Assembly: GCA_964036295.1 (NCBI GenBank)
Contig: OZ038473.1
Location: forward strand, 1,929,501-1,993,500
Length of the DNA: 64,000 nt
DNA from: Plumapathes pennacea
Taxonomy: Eukaryota; Cnidaria; Anthozoa; Antipatharia; Myriopathidae
Reading direction: 5' to 3'
The translations under genes and the position numbers were made by a program. The notes under the pieces were generated by a model that did no database searches, was not told the origin of the DNA, and saw nothing but the letters and a program-made list of their open reading frames with translations. This document shows positions 26,801 to 37,700 of the stretch, piece by piece. Each line of letters starts with the position of its first letter. The first letter of the stretch is position 1.

Positions 26801-27744
26801 ATTTATAGTGTCAACCTAAGGTTTAACACCGTAAAGATTGTGCAAGCGTTCAGTAGCCTTCCGTAGGAGCAAGACAATCAATTATACTTTTTATCTCTTG
26901 GCCTCCAAAAGAAACACTCACAAGCGTATCAATTTTAAGTACATCACTCATACACTTTCTTCAAAGGTAGAGAAAATTTGCATTTCGAGTTTAGAATTGG
27001 AAGAGTTAAAAGGTTTATGTGGATTATGCTAAATGTAGTGAACAAAACGGCTTTGTCATTGAGCCAAAAAAAAGGTGATCCACATGGGTAAGGAAAAAGG
27101 GACAATACTTGATTCAAATGCAGGCCAATAAAGCCCCAATAAAGGGTCAACCTGACTCAGATGAAGCCTATATAGTTTACTGTGTAACTCATACATTTTG
27201 TACATGAATAGTTTGGAGAATTTGTGTGAAGATTTGGTGAGTAATAGACTTGCTTCCTCGTCGTTATTTCGCAGGGTGTATGCATCAAAAATTTTAGCGG
27301 CAGTTTTGCTAACGGCCTGGCATTCTGCGCACTTATTCACAAGTTCAACCCCGAAATATACAACTTTGATGAGCTGGACCCGGACAATAAGAAATACAAC
27401 TTCGAGCTGGCGTTCAACAGCCTCAAACACCCGTAAGTAACTGAAGCATGTACCCCCCAATCCTGTCCACAGCCATCCGAAACTGCTCTACAACTTATGT
27501 AATTAGAACTTATGTAATTAGTGATCGCGTCAATATATCCGGCTTTGTTGACTTTCACTCAATTCTCTTTTTTTTTTTTCTCTCTTCTTTTCGTAGCTCT
27601 ATTAACGTCCCTTGTCTTTTGGACGTGGAAGACATGGTGAAACTCAGTAAACCAGAGCCGAGAAGCGTTCAATGTCAGGTCCAGATGATCTTCAGCAAAT
27701 ACAGACCGAAAGACATCGATATGTCCAACCTGGTTATAGCCTAA
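11845..27744 (+). CDS. Smoothelin-like actin-associated protein, long isoform
   Basis: Exons 11845-12050, 16030-16141, 23841-24614, 25079-25281, 25402-25576, 26049-26374, 26471-26567, 27275-27432 and 27597-27744 give 732 residues. The first two exons are specific to this isoform: a charged N-terminus (1-68), Arg69 split across the junction, and a helical segment ending RKARLLKLE that runs directly into the smoothelin-type coil (LESTKKIDERRRIRKELREL). A second coil (LRSRRRSVREIERKEELEGL then AKEQRRVRRVSRRELNEKL), a Pro/Ser-rich middle and a C-terminal calponin-homology domain follow. Family knowledge: smoothelins bind actin filaments in contractile cells. The first exon rests on phase agreement, a good donor (CGAG|GTAAAG) and composition, so it is less certain than the body. 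Confidence 0.62.
12051..16029 (+). other. Intron of the smoothelin-like long isoform
   Basis: A 3979-bp GT-AG interval. It contains one TIR-bounded repeat (13626-14101). Elsewhere I see only short, unsupported open frames. Confidence 0.5.
13626..14101. mobile_element. 476-bp non-autonomous element with terminal inverted repeats
   Basis: The left end TACAGTGGAACCTCCC matches, with two differences, the reverse complement of the right end GGGAGGTTCTATTGTA. Inside are repeated, variably oriented AAGCGACCACTTA-type motifs (near 13677, 13746, 14052). There is no open frame of transposase size. Confidence 0.7.
16658..16803 (-). repeat. Dispersed GGACAG-type repeat, copy 2 of 4
   Basis: It carries AAGACGGACATCTGG, TCAGTCATTTACTCCAACT, AAAACGGACAGTTGGA and CGAGGGTGTCCG, the reverse orientation of copy 1. 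It lies between the long-isoform exon at 16030-16141 and the short-isoform start at 17320. Confidence 0.6.
17170..17177 (+). promoter_or_regulatory. Octamer ATTTGCAT upstream of the short smoothelin start
   Basis: A perfect POU-type octamer lies 143 nt upstream of the short-isoform ATG. An octamer can occur by chance, so it is only a candidate element of an internal promoter. Confidence 0.25.
17320..27744 (+). CDS. Smoothelin-like actin-associated protein, short isoform
   Basis: Exons 17320-17373, 23841-24614, 25079-25281, 25402-25576, 26049-26374, 26471-26567, 27275-27432 and 27597-27744 give 644 residues. The first exon encodes MAATLEELMLQESNLKQK and joins in phase 0 to LESTKKIDERRRIRKELREL, forming one continuous smoothelin-type coil. 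Introns 1 and 2 use GC donors (AAG|GCAAGT and GAG|GCAAGT). Residues 448-471 are four tandem copies of APSSPM or a variant. The calponin-homology domain spans about 525-635 (ILEWCKDVTREYK, NGLAFCALIHKFNPE, LLDVEDMV) as in the type-2 CH domain of smoothelins. The first in-frame ATG is used. The protein probably acts on actin filaments (family knowledge). Confidence 0.85.
22555..22695. mobile_element. 141-bp TTAA-flanked MITE (piggyBac-like ends)
   Basis: It is bounded by TTAATCCTTTCACTCCCAAG and CTTGGGAGTGAAAGGGTTAA, a 20-bp inverted repeat with one mismatch that includes TTAA at each end. A TTAA target and CCYTT-type ends are features of piggyBac-derived MITEs (family knowledge). The same ends bound the larger foldback at 58571-59241. 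Confidence 0.7.
22820..23039 (+). repeat. 220-bp repeat, left copy of an inverted intronic pair
   Basis: From TTGAATCAAGTATTGTCCC to GGAGGCCAAG this segment is the near-exact reverse complement of 26897-27119. It lies in the intron just upstream of the exon at 23841. Confidence 0.8.
23228..23368. repeat. Foldback repeat with hairpin tip
   Basis: The arms CATGGAAAGTGC...GTTTTTATTCAC and GTGAATAAAAACTGTACAAA...GCACTTTCCATGA pair, and the inner arms TATCATAAAA and TTTTATGATA pair around a tip containing GCGAGGCTTTGCGAGC. The next 350 bp (23371-23725) is itself bounded by ATTATATACATACTGAGACA and its inverse. Confidence 0.65.
23371..23725. mobile_element. TIR-bounded short element adjoining the foldback
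   Basis: The left end TTATTATATACATACTGAGACA and right end TGTCTCAGTATGTATATAATAA form a perfect or near-perfect inverted repeat of about 22 bp. No open frame of note lies between. It may be one unit with the preceding foldback. Confidence 0.5.
26195..26266 (+). repeat. 18-bp coding tandem repeat in the smoothelin-like gene
   Basis: Three near-identical copies of GCACCGAGTTCACCAATG plus a diverged fourth encode APSSPM repeats in exon 26049-26374. The unit is a multiple of three, so copy changes keep the frame. Confidence 0.85.
26897..27119 (-). repeat. 220-bp repeat, right copy of the inverted intronic pair
   Basis: Near-exact reverse complement of 22820-23039, running from CTTGGCCTCCAAAAGAAACA to CAATACTTGATTCAA. 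It lies in the intron between exons 26471-26567 and 27275-27432. Confidence 0.8.
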
Positions 27745-29100
27745 CACTCACAGGTTGAGACTGCTGAGAGTCTTTTTACGTAGTTAGGACTTGTGGCAAA
27801 TTGCTTTTTTCAAATCAAAGTTTGCTTATTGACGGGGGAAGGTGTCTTTTAAAGCAGGCAATGTCTGTGTGGTTAATGTACTCAGCCTGCTGCGGGCTCT
27901 TTCTAAAAGTGGGGAATACACACAAAATATTAATTAAATCCTTATAGGTTCGCGTATATTTCAGAAGGCATGCAACAATTGGGATTGTTTTTAACACTGT
28001 CTTCCAAATCAATGGGCTAAGCAAGTGTCATGTTTCCCGCTCTGTTCAAGTGCAAAAAAATGAGCTTATCTGAGTGGTCTTTAGGTTTCATAGTTGGTTT
28101 AATTCACTCGTTGAGTGCTTTTATTTGAGAGGTCAAAACTTTAGAGTTCTTGCCTCAAATGTCAATCGGAGATGACTAACATTTTAGGCTAGGAGTCCGG
28201 CGTTTTTACTTCGTAATGCCTTTAGCAATGAAAGGTTAAGCTCGTTATAGTCTTCTTGAAAAGGATGCTTTTAGAAGCTGGGATTTTAGAAGTTTTAGAG
28301 AATCAACTTTAAATGCAACCCTTATACAAGCTGACGATACAGATTCTCACAACAAGGGAGAATTTTGACTTCGATCAGCTTTGACTACTTTGCCACTTAG
28401 AGATATTGTCTCTCTGAGATATTGTCTCTCTGTGTTCATATGACACCGAGGGTGATGTTTTTTTGTCCCCAGTATTATATAGCGTTAAAAATCAATATTT
28501 TAATCCACGGGTTGTCAAGTTACCTGACCCAACAAAATAAGCTTTGACAACCACCGTCGTTACGTCATGTAAGACTTGTATAGCGACTCAATATGATCGA
28601 TCTACATCCGTGTAAATAATAAGATAGTAGATTTTGATATGAAAACAGTTTAGTGTTACATAGTTTAGACATTTCCCTTGTTTATTTACTGAATATTAAA
28701 GCCTTCAGATTTGTGGCAACGCAGTTTATTTTTCTTTTTGGTTCGAGGGTCAAATCTCACCATAACACAAACATGTACCTTGTGAAACCAGCAGTACCAC
28801 ATAAAAAATATACCAGACAAGAAGGACGGCAAAGCAAATGACAGCAAGAGAAAACAAAAATGTATGAACAAAGTATTTTTACAAAATGCACTTACGGTTT
28901 ATCGCCAATATTTAGCTGTAGAAGTTCTCATGGAAGTCCGACGTTACATTGCAAGCTGATCGAAGTGAATCCGATAACGTCATGGTCTTTCCTATATCTA
29001 ACAGTCGACGTTTAGTAGTGAAAACAGGCCGGCTGTAGTAAGAGAGTCTCGCAGTATTTTTAGTTTACTTTGTTTATATTAAAAAAAAAAAGAAAAAAAC
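27745..29100. other. Region 3' of the smoothelin-like gene
   Basis: It presumably includes the smoothelin-like 3' UTR, although no canonical AATAAA close to the stop was seen. A short direct duplication (GAGATATTGTCTCTCT, twice) occurs near 28404-28435. No gene is recognised. Confidence 0.4.
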
Positions 29101-31072
29101 TACTGAACTAATGAAATCCACTGAAAATTCACCGAAGAATCCACTGAAAAACCACTGAAAATCTAATGTAAATCCACTGAAAATCCACTGAAAAAAAAAA
29201 ACACTCAAAATCCACTGAAAATCCACTGAAAAAGCACTGAAAATCCAATAAAAATCCACTGAAAAACCACTCAAAATCCACTGAAAAACCACTGAATATC
29301 CACTGAAAATACACTGAAAATCCACTGAAAAAACACTGAAAATCCACTGAAAATCCACTGAAAAAAAACACTGAAAATCCACTGAAAATCCACTGAATAT
29401 CCACTGAAAATCCACTGAAAAACCACTGAAAATCCACTGAAGATGCACTGGAAAAGCACTGAAAATCCACTGAAAAAGCACTGAAAATGCACTGAAATAG
29501 CACTGAAAAATCCACTGAAAAAGCACTGAAAATGCACTGAAAATGCACTGAAAATCCAATGAAAAACCACTGAAAATCCACTGAAAAACCATTGAAAAAT
29601 CCGCTAAAAAACCACTGAAAAATCCACTGAAAAATCACTGAAAATCCACTGAAAATACACTGAATATCCACTGAAAATCCACTGAAAATCGACTGAAAAA
29701 CCACTGAAAATGCATTGAAAAACCACTGAAAATGCACTGAAAAAGCACTGAAAAAAACACTGAAAATCCACTTAAAAACCACAGAAAATGCACTGAAAAT
29801 GCACTGAAAAACCACTGAAAAACCACTGAAAATCCACTGAAAAACCACTGAAAAACCACTGAATATCCACTGAAAAATCCACTGTAAATGCACTGAAAAA
29901 TCCACTGTAAATGCACTGAAAAAGCACTGAAAATGCACTGAAAATGCACTGAAAAAACACTGAAAATTCACTGGAAAAGACACTGAAAATCCACTGAAAA
30001 ACGATTGAAAATCCACTGAAAATTCACTGAAAAACCACTGAAAATGCACTGAAAATGCACTGAAATAACACTGACAATCCACTGAAAATCCACTGAAAAA
30101 CCACTGAAAAAGCAATAAAAATCCACTGAAAAAAACACTGAAAAACCGCTGAAAATCAAAGGAAAATCCACTGAAAAACCAATGAAAAACCACTGAAAGA
30201 AACATTAAAAATGCACTGAAAATGCACTGAAAAACCACTGAAAATCCACTGAAAACACTCTGAAAATCCACTGAAAAATCCACTGAAAATCCACTGAAAA
30301 TCCACTGAAAAACCACTGAAAATCCACTGAAAAAGCACTGAAAATCCACTGAAAAACCACTGAAAAACCACTGAAAATCCACTGAAAAAACACTGAAAAT
30401 ACACTGAAAAAGCACTGAAAATCCATCGAAAATCCACTGAAAATCTACTGAAAATCCACTGAAAATCCGCTGAAAAACCACTGAAAATCCACTGAAAAAC
30501 CACTGAAAATCCACTGAAAAACCACTGAAAAACCACTGAAAAAGCACTAAAAATCCACTGAAAATGTACTGAAAAAGCACTGAAAATCCACTGAAAATTC
30601 ACTAAAAAATCACTGAATATCCACTGAACATCCACTGAAAAACCAGCGAATAACCAGTGAAAATCCACTGAAAAAAACACTGAAAATCCACTGAAACATC
30701 CACTGAAAATCCACTGAGAAAGCACTAAAAATCCACTGAAAAACCACTGAAAAACCACTGAAAAAACACTGAAAAAGCACTGAATATCCACTGAAAATCC
30801 ATCGAAAATGCACTGAAAATGCACTGAAAATGCACTGAAAAACCACTGAAGAACCACTGAAAATCCACTTAAAAACCACTGAAAAACCACTGAAACAACT
30901 GAAAATCCACTGAAAAACTATTGAAAATCTAATAAAATACCACTAGAAAAATCCACTGCAAATCTACTTATAATCTACTGAAAAGCCACTGAAAATCCAC
31001 TGAAAAACTACTGGAAATCCACTGAAAAAGTACTGAAAATCTGCTGAAAAATCACTGAAAAATCTACTTACT
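29101..31072. repeat. 11-bp minisatellite, about 2 kb
   Basis: A tandem array of the unit ACTGAAAATCC, with the common variants ACTGAAAAACC, ACTGAAAATGC and ACTGAAAAAGC and occasional 12-bp units carrying an extra A. About 170-180 units fit. The ends are degenerate (units become irregular after about 30895). The minus-strand reading of the unit has no stop in any frame, so very long open frames appear there, coding an 11-residue repeat (GFSVDFQWIFS); I treat these as an artefact of the repeat. Confidence 0.92.
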
Positions 31073-31648
31073 TTTTACTTTTTGTTTGTGAACTTAACCT
31101 ACGTGCGGACGTCCTCCCGGGGCCTTTGAGTATCGTCACATTGGAGGACCTGGGTACGAGATTACTCAGATTTTCTTATTTTGGCGCAAAAACTAATCCC
31201 GATAAGGCAGTATAAGATATATGGGCGACCTTAAAGCGGCCACGCTGCTTTGATTCAACCATGTTTTGGTGGCAAAAGCAACCGTTTCAACTAACACCGG
31301 CTTAGGTTTATCTCACTGGTCCCAGTCGAGAGAAGTAGCTCAGTTTAATACAAATTAGGCCGGGAGCTTTTGAGCTCTTCGGTTGCTTTTCCGAAATATG
31401 TTCAAAACACTAAATTATCAGGTAGAAGCTGATACCAACGACACAACTTTAACAAGAATGGTTCTGGTAACTCGAGACCGTTTATTACATCACTTCTTTG
31501 TACACAAAATAACTCGGGAATTTCTATTTACATCTCCAGATATCAGTCTGAGCCTCACTCGACTCGTACAACTATCCAGTAAAGTAATTTTGAAGTGGGT
31601 ACTTTAGTCTGGCTCAAAGGAATGGTCCGTGAGATCTTGGTGCATTTC

Positions 31649-31654
31649 TTTATT
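31649..31654 (-). terminator. Poly(A) signal for CFAP58
   Basis: AATAAA on the minus strand, 46 nt past the CFAP58 stop codon, so a short 3' UTR is likely. Confidence 0.6.
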
Positions 31655-31700
31655 TCCTTATTAATATTTACAGAATTTAAAAGCTTGTGTTGCTTGATTT

Positions 31701-34700
31701 TTACGCCACGGCTTTGGCAGGCTGTTTCAGATTGAATCCTCCGCCAGTAAAACGAGGGCCGTCTGTTCTTTGTGGGATGAACGCTGGCCCGGCTGCTTGC
31801 TGCAGCGTTCGTTCACGTTCCCTGTAGAGATTAAAAATGAGACAAATGTCAAGAGACTGCTATCCGCTCTTTTGTGGACGTTTTCGGAAGACGATCAAAT
31901 AGACCTTAAGCCTGACCAAACGGACTCGCAACCCGACCGAAGTGGACCCAAGTTTTCGATTTGCGTTCAACCTGCGCAACCATAATTTGGCCGGCATTTG
32001 GGTCATTTTGCGCTGCCTTTGGTTGAGCTCAAATTTACACGCAAGACGACGTGAGGTGATGATCGCATCACTTGTTCCTGAGACAACTACTTTTTTTCTT
32101 TTTACATCTCTATCGCAATTCCGTACGAAAGTTCCTTCGTTGACTTGCGAGTTCCTTTGGCCAGGCTTTTAATTTGACGAACGGCTACTATTCAAAACGT
32201 AAGTCATTGTTTATCTGCAACGTTCGTTTACTATCCACTTTTTTACTCAGAGAACGGGCAAGGCTCTAAATCTGCGCGCAAGCAATTGTGACGTTCTTTT
32301 AAAGAGCAATAACGCCATTGATGACATCACAATCGCAGAACGCGATTCTCTTTTTAGGTCTCTTTTCTTCAAATACAAACATTGAGTGACAATACCTTGT
32401 TAGTGTGCAGTACTTACTTGTTCTGTTGATCCTTGCGTTTTTGCATGTAATACTTCTTCTTTGCCTCTTGCAGCTCCTTAGCAAGTCTCTCTATCTCGTA
32501 CTTGTATTCCTTCACTTGTGCTTCGTACATGTTCAGTTCCGACGCCATGCCCTTCATCTGTTTGGTTTTCCCTTTCAGAGTTTGTTGGTAAATACTCAAC
32601 TGCTCTGCAACCTCGGGCCCTGGCTGCCGCGCCAGAATCTGCTTCAACTCCATGTAGAGTTTTTCTTTCTCTTGTATCAGTAATTCTTTTTCCACAACCT
32701 GCGCAGGAATGAACAGTCGTTTATTTTACCTTTCAGACTCGAACGGTGAAGAGCTAAACGAAAATAAGTACACTTAAAGGACAACCCTCTAAGACGGATA
32801 CTTGGTAGAAGTGGTCAACGTCGTTTCTACAGTCATTTACTCTGACTGAACTGTCTTTAAGACGGACACTTCTCTAAAACGGACAGTTGGAGCTGGTCCC
32901 GAGGGTGTCCGTCTTAAAGGGGGTTGGCTGCAAAGCATGTTCCCTTGACCACGCTCAAGGCCCAGGTGTTCAGAGGCTTTTTTAGCGACTAGCGACAATA
33001 TTCACATTTACAATTAAAACAGTATCTAAATTTTAATACACCACTGACCTCCTCTGTTTTCTGTATTAGTCGTCTCTGCAGGGTTTGTATTTTTTGGATC
33101 ATTTCATAAGTGCTCGGGTCACTCCCCTGAAAAAAGCAACAAACACAATTTTTAACCTGTACAAACACTTATTGGATAAATCCGGCAACACGTGATTAAA
33201 TCATTTGTCACTATAACTTTATTACTCATTTGTTCTGTACTTCGAGGAACTCAGAAATATTAAGCTGCTTCAACTTATCTTGGACTATAATTTATCGGAA
33301 TTAGAATTCTGAGAATTAAATTTTCTCGGAATTAGAGATGTCTTGGAAACTAAATTTTCCAGAATATAATTTTCTTAAAATTAATTTTCCCTAGAACTAA
33401 AAATTCTCGGACTTCGATTTCTCTGAACTACGATCAATTTCTAGAACTGAACTTATTAACTTAGGTGCGACTTCACATTAACGCATTGACCAATGTTTAC
33501 TTGCCTCCAGCTTTCTCCATCTGTGGATGTTCATTGGGTTCTCCAATTCTTCTTCCAAAGCCTTACAACGCGTGCGCTCTCGCAACAACTCGCGTTGCGT
33601 GTGATACACCTCGCGTCTGTACAAAGAAGCCACACGAAAAATTACCGTCAAATAAATGACAAAGTACACGGATCTTTGGCCATAAAAGTACAGCGTCCTG
33701 GTTGATCTAACCCACCTGAGGTCTTCGATATTTGCCACGGATTTCGTCAGAATGTTCTTTTCTCGTCTGAGTTTCTTGATTTCCAGTTTCAGAAGTCGGA
33801 TGTCTTCCAGACGGGTGCGATACTGAATTTCACCTGCGAAAAGAATTAGGAATTGTTTGAGATTTTCTAATAATGAACAACTTGAAGGCGTACAATCACG
33901 TTGCTAACTTAAACTCGTCTATGGGTTCTGTGACGTCTACTGTGCCTGTGGGGCCCGTTATTCAAATAATCAAGTCTTCTCTCTCGTTCTCTTAGCTGAA
34001 GATAACTGAAAGGTAAACTTTTTGCAGCTCAAAACATAGCAAGGAAGTCGTCTTATGAGTGCTACCCAGTTCAATTTTTAGATCAAATCCAACATTAGCC
34101 TAATAGTCCGGCCAACACACCCTGGTACTGCGTACTTTCTGAACTAAGCCTCGATGAGCTTGAATCAGCTCATTGATACCGTATGTACATCGTGTCGAAA
34201 AGTCTAATTACTGGATGCTTATTCTACTCTTGTGTTTCTGTACTAACCCACCTTTGTTAAGCGTGGATTGTTGGATTTTAATTTTCTCGTACAACAGAGC
34301 CAACTCGTCGTTTCGACGCACGAGTTGTGTTCCTAATATGTCTCTCTCGCTGATCACCTGCGTCACAAAGCAAAAAAACAAGTCGTTAGAAAAGGACGAA
34401 TCTCTAGAAGCGAAATGAAAGGGAGAGCATGGGAAACCGTGAAGGACTGAAGGTTTATCAGGCTATTTCAAAATTCGAAACTGTAAAGTACTGAATAAGT
34501 TTTGTAAGCTACTTCGTAAGGAAAAGAGACCACTCTAAAACTTGGCAGCCCCACGTATTTAGGCTTTTGAATCCGTCAACTTTTGAAAGATATAAAGTAT
34601 CAACCTTACGTTTAATGTAGAGGCCTAGCCGATGATTTGGCTGACTTTTCGAGCGTTGACCCGTTTTGAAATGCCATGATAAACCCTCACGTTTGAAGTG

Positions 34701-37700
34701 TACAAATTCGCAGTTAACGTTCTCCGAGCTTTCAGAAAAAGATTCGCAACTGTACCTGGTCCAACTCTTTCTTCTGCCGGAGCCTCTCCGCGTCTGCTTC
34801 AGAGATAATCTTCAAAAGCTTCCGTTCCTCTGCTTCTTGCTGTTCAATATACGCCTTGGATTCTGCTGCTTGTTGTTTCATTCTCTGCAGCTCGGCTTTG
34901 AGTGCATCCTTCTCCTTTTCCACTCGTTGATGTTCCAGATGTTCCTTGACTAACGCTGCTTCCTTGGCCGTGATCTCTTCCTTTAGCTGATCAATCTGGT
35001 GGTTCATAATTTTCAGCTTTCGTTTCATCTCTGTTATTTCGTCCTGAGACTCGATCAGGTTCTTGCTGTACAAGTTACGGTCGCTCCGCACCGCTTCATA
35101 CAAGTTCTGAGAAGAGGACAAGTTTGTGATCAAAATTTAAAACAAAACTAGACGTTAAAACTACTCACCGAAGAGCTTTGGCAATGGGTATGCAAACAAT
35201 AAACAACACACTATACGAACAAAACAGACAGCAACTACACAAAACACAAAACAAAACCATACCAATAACTATAGTAGAAACTGTTGTATAGTGAAGACGT
35301 CATAGTACTGTAGGTACAGGTTCATAACGATACGAAACAAACACCAAGAGCACCACACAATTACACTACCACAACCACAACTACTACAGTACACTCTACA
35401 CCAACAACGGCAACAAAGAAACACAAATACAGTAGTATCAGTTATACCTGTTGTTGTTTGAGCTTAGTTTCAGCTTCAGCGATTTTCTTCTTGTAATCAA
35501 AGATCTGCATCTCTCGCACTTTCACATCTTCCATGTGCTGCAGTACTTTCTGGGTGAGCTCACTCGCCTCGTTGATGTAACGATCGCGTTCCTTCTCCAG
35601 CTGATAGATTATCTTACGTTGCTTTTGTGCTTCATCTTTGTAATTCTGCAGATAAACAAAGACAAGTAGGTTTGATGAAGACCAGCACAGGAAAAAAGGG
35701 AGAGAAAACGTTGGGCCCAACTGTCGTACAAAAAGTAGTGAAGTAGTGAGCTATATTGTATAATCTACAGGGTATAGAGCTAGTGGGGTTCTTGTGTACA
35801 AAGTGTACATGAGAAGATGAAGCAAAAGTGCGAAGAAGGGCATTCAAACACACTGAAGAGTGCTGTACTTCAATCTGCTCACCTGAATTTCTTGCTCCAA
35901 GTTTTTCTTGGTTTGTTCATGAAGGCGAACAAGTCCAAGTTGTTTCTGCGTTGCCCCTGCAGCTTTCAGGAGATTCTGAGGATTGGATTACACAGAGAGC
36001 CGTGAGGGTCAGTCACTTCTTGCAAACAACCAATTACCATGATGTACATAAAGCAGGTTACCTTTTTAAATTAAAATGTCATTTATAATTTAACACACAC
36101 TTTTCTATGTCTATACCTTGTTGAGAATGTCTCTTTCTCGTACGAGATCATCAATGGCTTTCTTGTCCTGTTCAGCCTGCTTCTTGCTTGATTCCAGCTC
36201 TGAAACAAAAAACCAAAGTATTAAAAACAAGAAAGACACAAGCCTCTTTTGTCCTCGTCAACTTTTTAAACAATGTATGGACACTGATGTCGTACAATGA
36301 CATTTTTAAAAAATGTAACAACTTACCTTTCTCAAGTCCAGCAATCTGACTCTTCAAGGTCTCCTTCTGTTGTTCCACTTCCATCTTCTGATCCTCAACT
36401 GCTCTGAGTTTGCGTTGAATTGCTTCTCTCATTTTGGTCAGCCTGACGGTGTCTTGTTTCAGGGTGTTGATCTCATCTTCTTTGGCCTTCAGTTCCGCTG
36501 CTTTCTGTGTGTTTTCCGCAGCCAGTTGGTCACAGCTCAGTAGTTGAGACTCGTAGTCTTGTTGAACTTTTGTGAGGCGCGCATTCAGGAGATCAGTGTC
36601 TTTCATTGCTTTCTCATTAAGAATCTGTTCACAAAAGACAAACAAAAACTCACCATTAATCAAGGTTTGGATTAATTTGGGAGGCCCATAAAAGGAAACA
36701 AAATGCTTTTCCACCATGCAGAAGCAAGAAATTGGTCAGATTTTTAGAGTTTAGTTCCCAAATTCTGAAAAATATGAAATTTTAGAGAGAAAACTCTCAA
36801 ATTTTGCACATGTAATGCCCCCAGAAGCTCACACATTTGGAAAATGGCGATATTTTCCCCTTGGGTCTGCCCCTTGCATGGTTGCTGTTCTTGAAGCAAT
36901 ACTTACTCTCTGTTCTTTCAGCTGTTGTTCTAACTTCAGAATATCCTCCTGAGCTCGTTGAAGATTTGTCTGCTTGGTCTTTAGCTCAGCTGTTTTGCTT
37001 TCCAACTCATTCTTTGTGCCCTTCAGTTCTTTCTCCAACTTCTCCTTCTTTCTTGATTCCCTCTGGGCCTCGTTGCTGCGAACCTGAATGTCTTCCTTGA
37101 GCTGCACAAAAGATAAAGCACCACAATATACTGTAAACTTTCTGACTTCTGAATTTAATTAATAAGTGTCACAGAGTTGACTCATATAACTTTCAAATAC
37201 TGATTGGATTAGTACTGCAACTGAATCCTGTTTTTTACATTTGTGCATAGAAAGCATTAAAACATTCTAAAAAAGAATGTGAAAGGTAAATATAAACTAA
37301 GAAAGTCTTTGAGTTCATTGTTGAATACAAAACAAGATTTGTTTTTTTTGCTATAGATTTTTTGTCAAATTGTACTGTAGCTTGCATTGGATTCAAGGCA
37401 GTTTATTTTTTTATAGCTGGGCTGGCATTTCCTGCATGAAACATTAGCTGGCAGTTGTAATATTCTAGTTCTATGCCTGTGCTTTGAAGACAGCTAAATT
37501 TAACTTACCTCGGCTATTTTCATTTCTGCCTCCTCTCTGTCGTGTTCGGCTTTTTGCTGCTTGCTGGTCGCCTTTGCTAATTCATCTCTCAGCTGCAAAT
37601 TGCATAACAACATATTAAAGTTAATGGAAAACAATATCATACTGTCAGCTCATATTGTGTGGGAGTCATTCAGACAAACCCTAAACTCTCATTGCATACA

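Noticed and set aside
29074-30890. Long minus-strand open frames (up to 483 residues) in the 29-31 kb region
   Set aside because: They arise from an 11-bp tandem repeat that lacks stops in all minus frames; overlapping long frames exist in every phase, with no start context or splice logic.
29101-31072. CRISPR-like regular repeat
   Set aside because: Units are contiguous 11-mers without spacers, in eukaryotic DNA with no cas genes.
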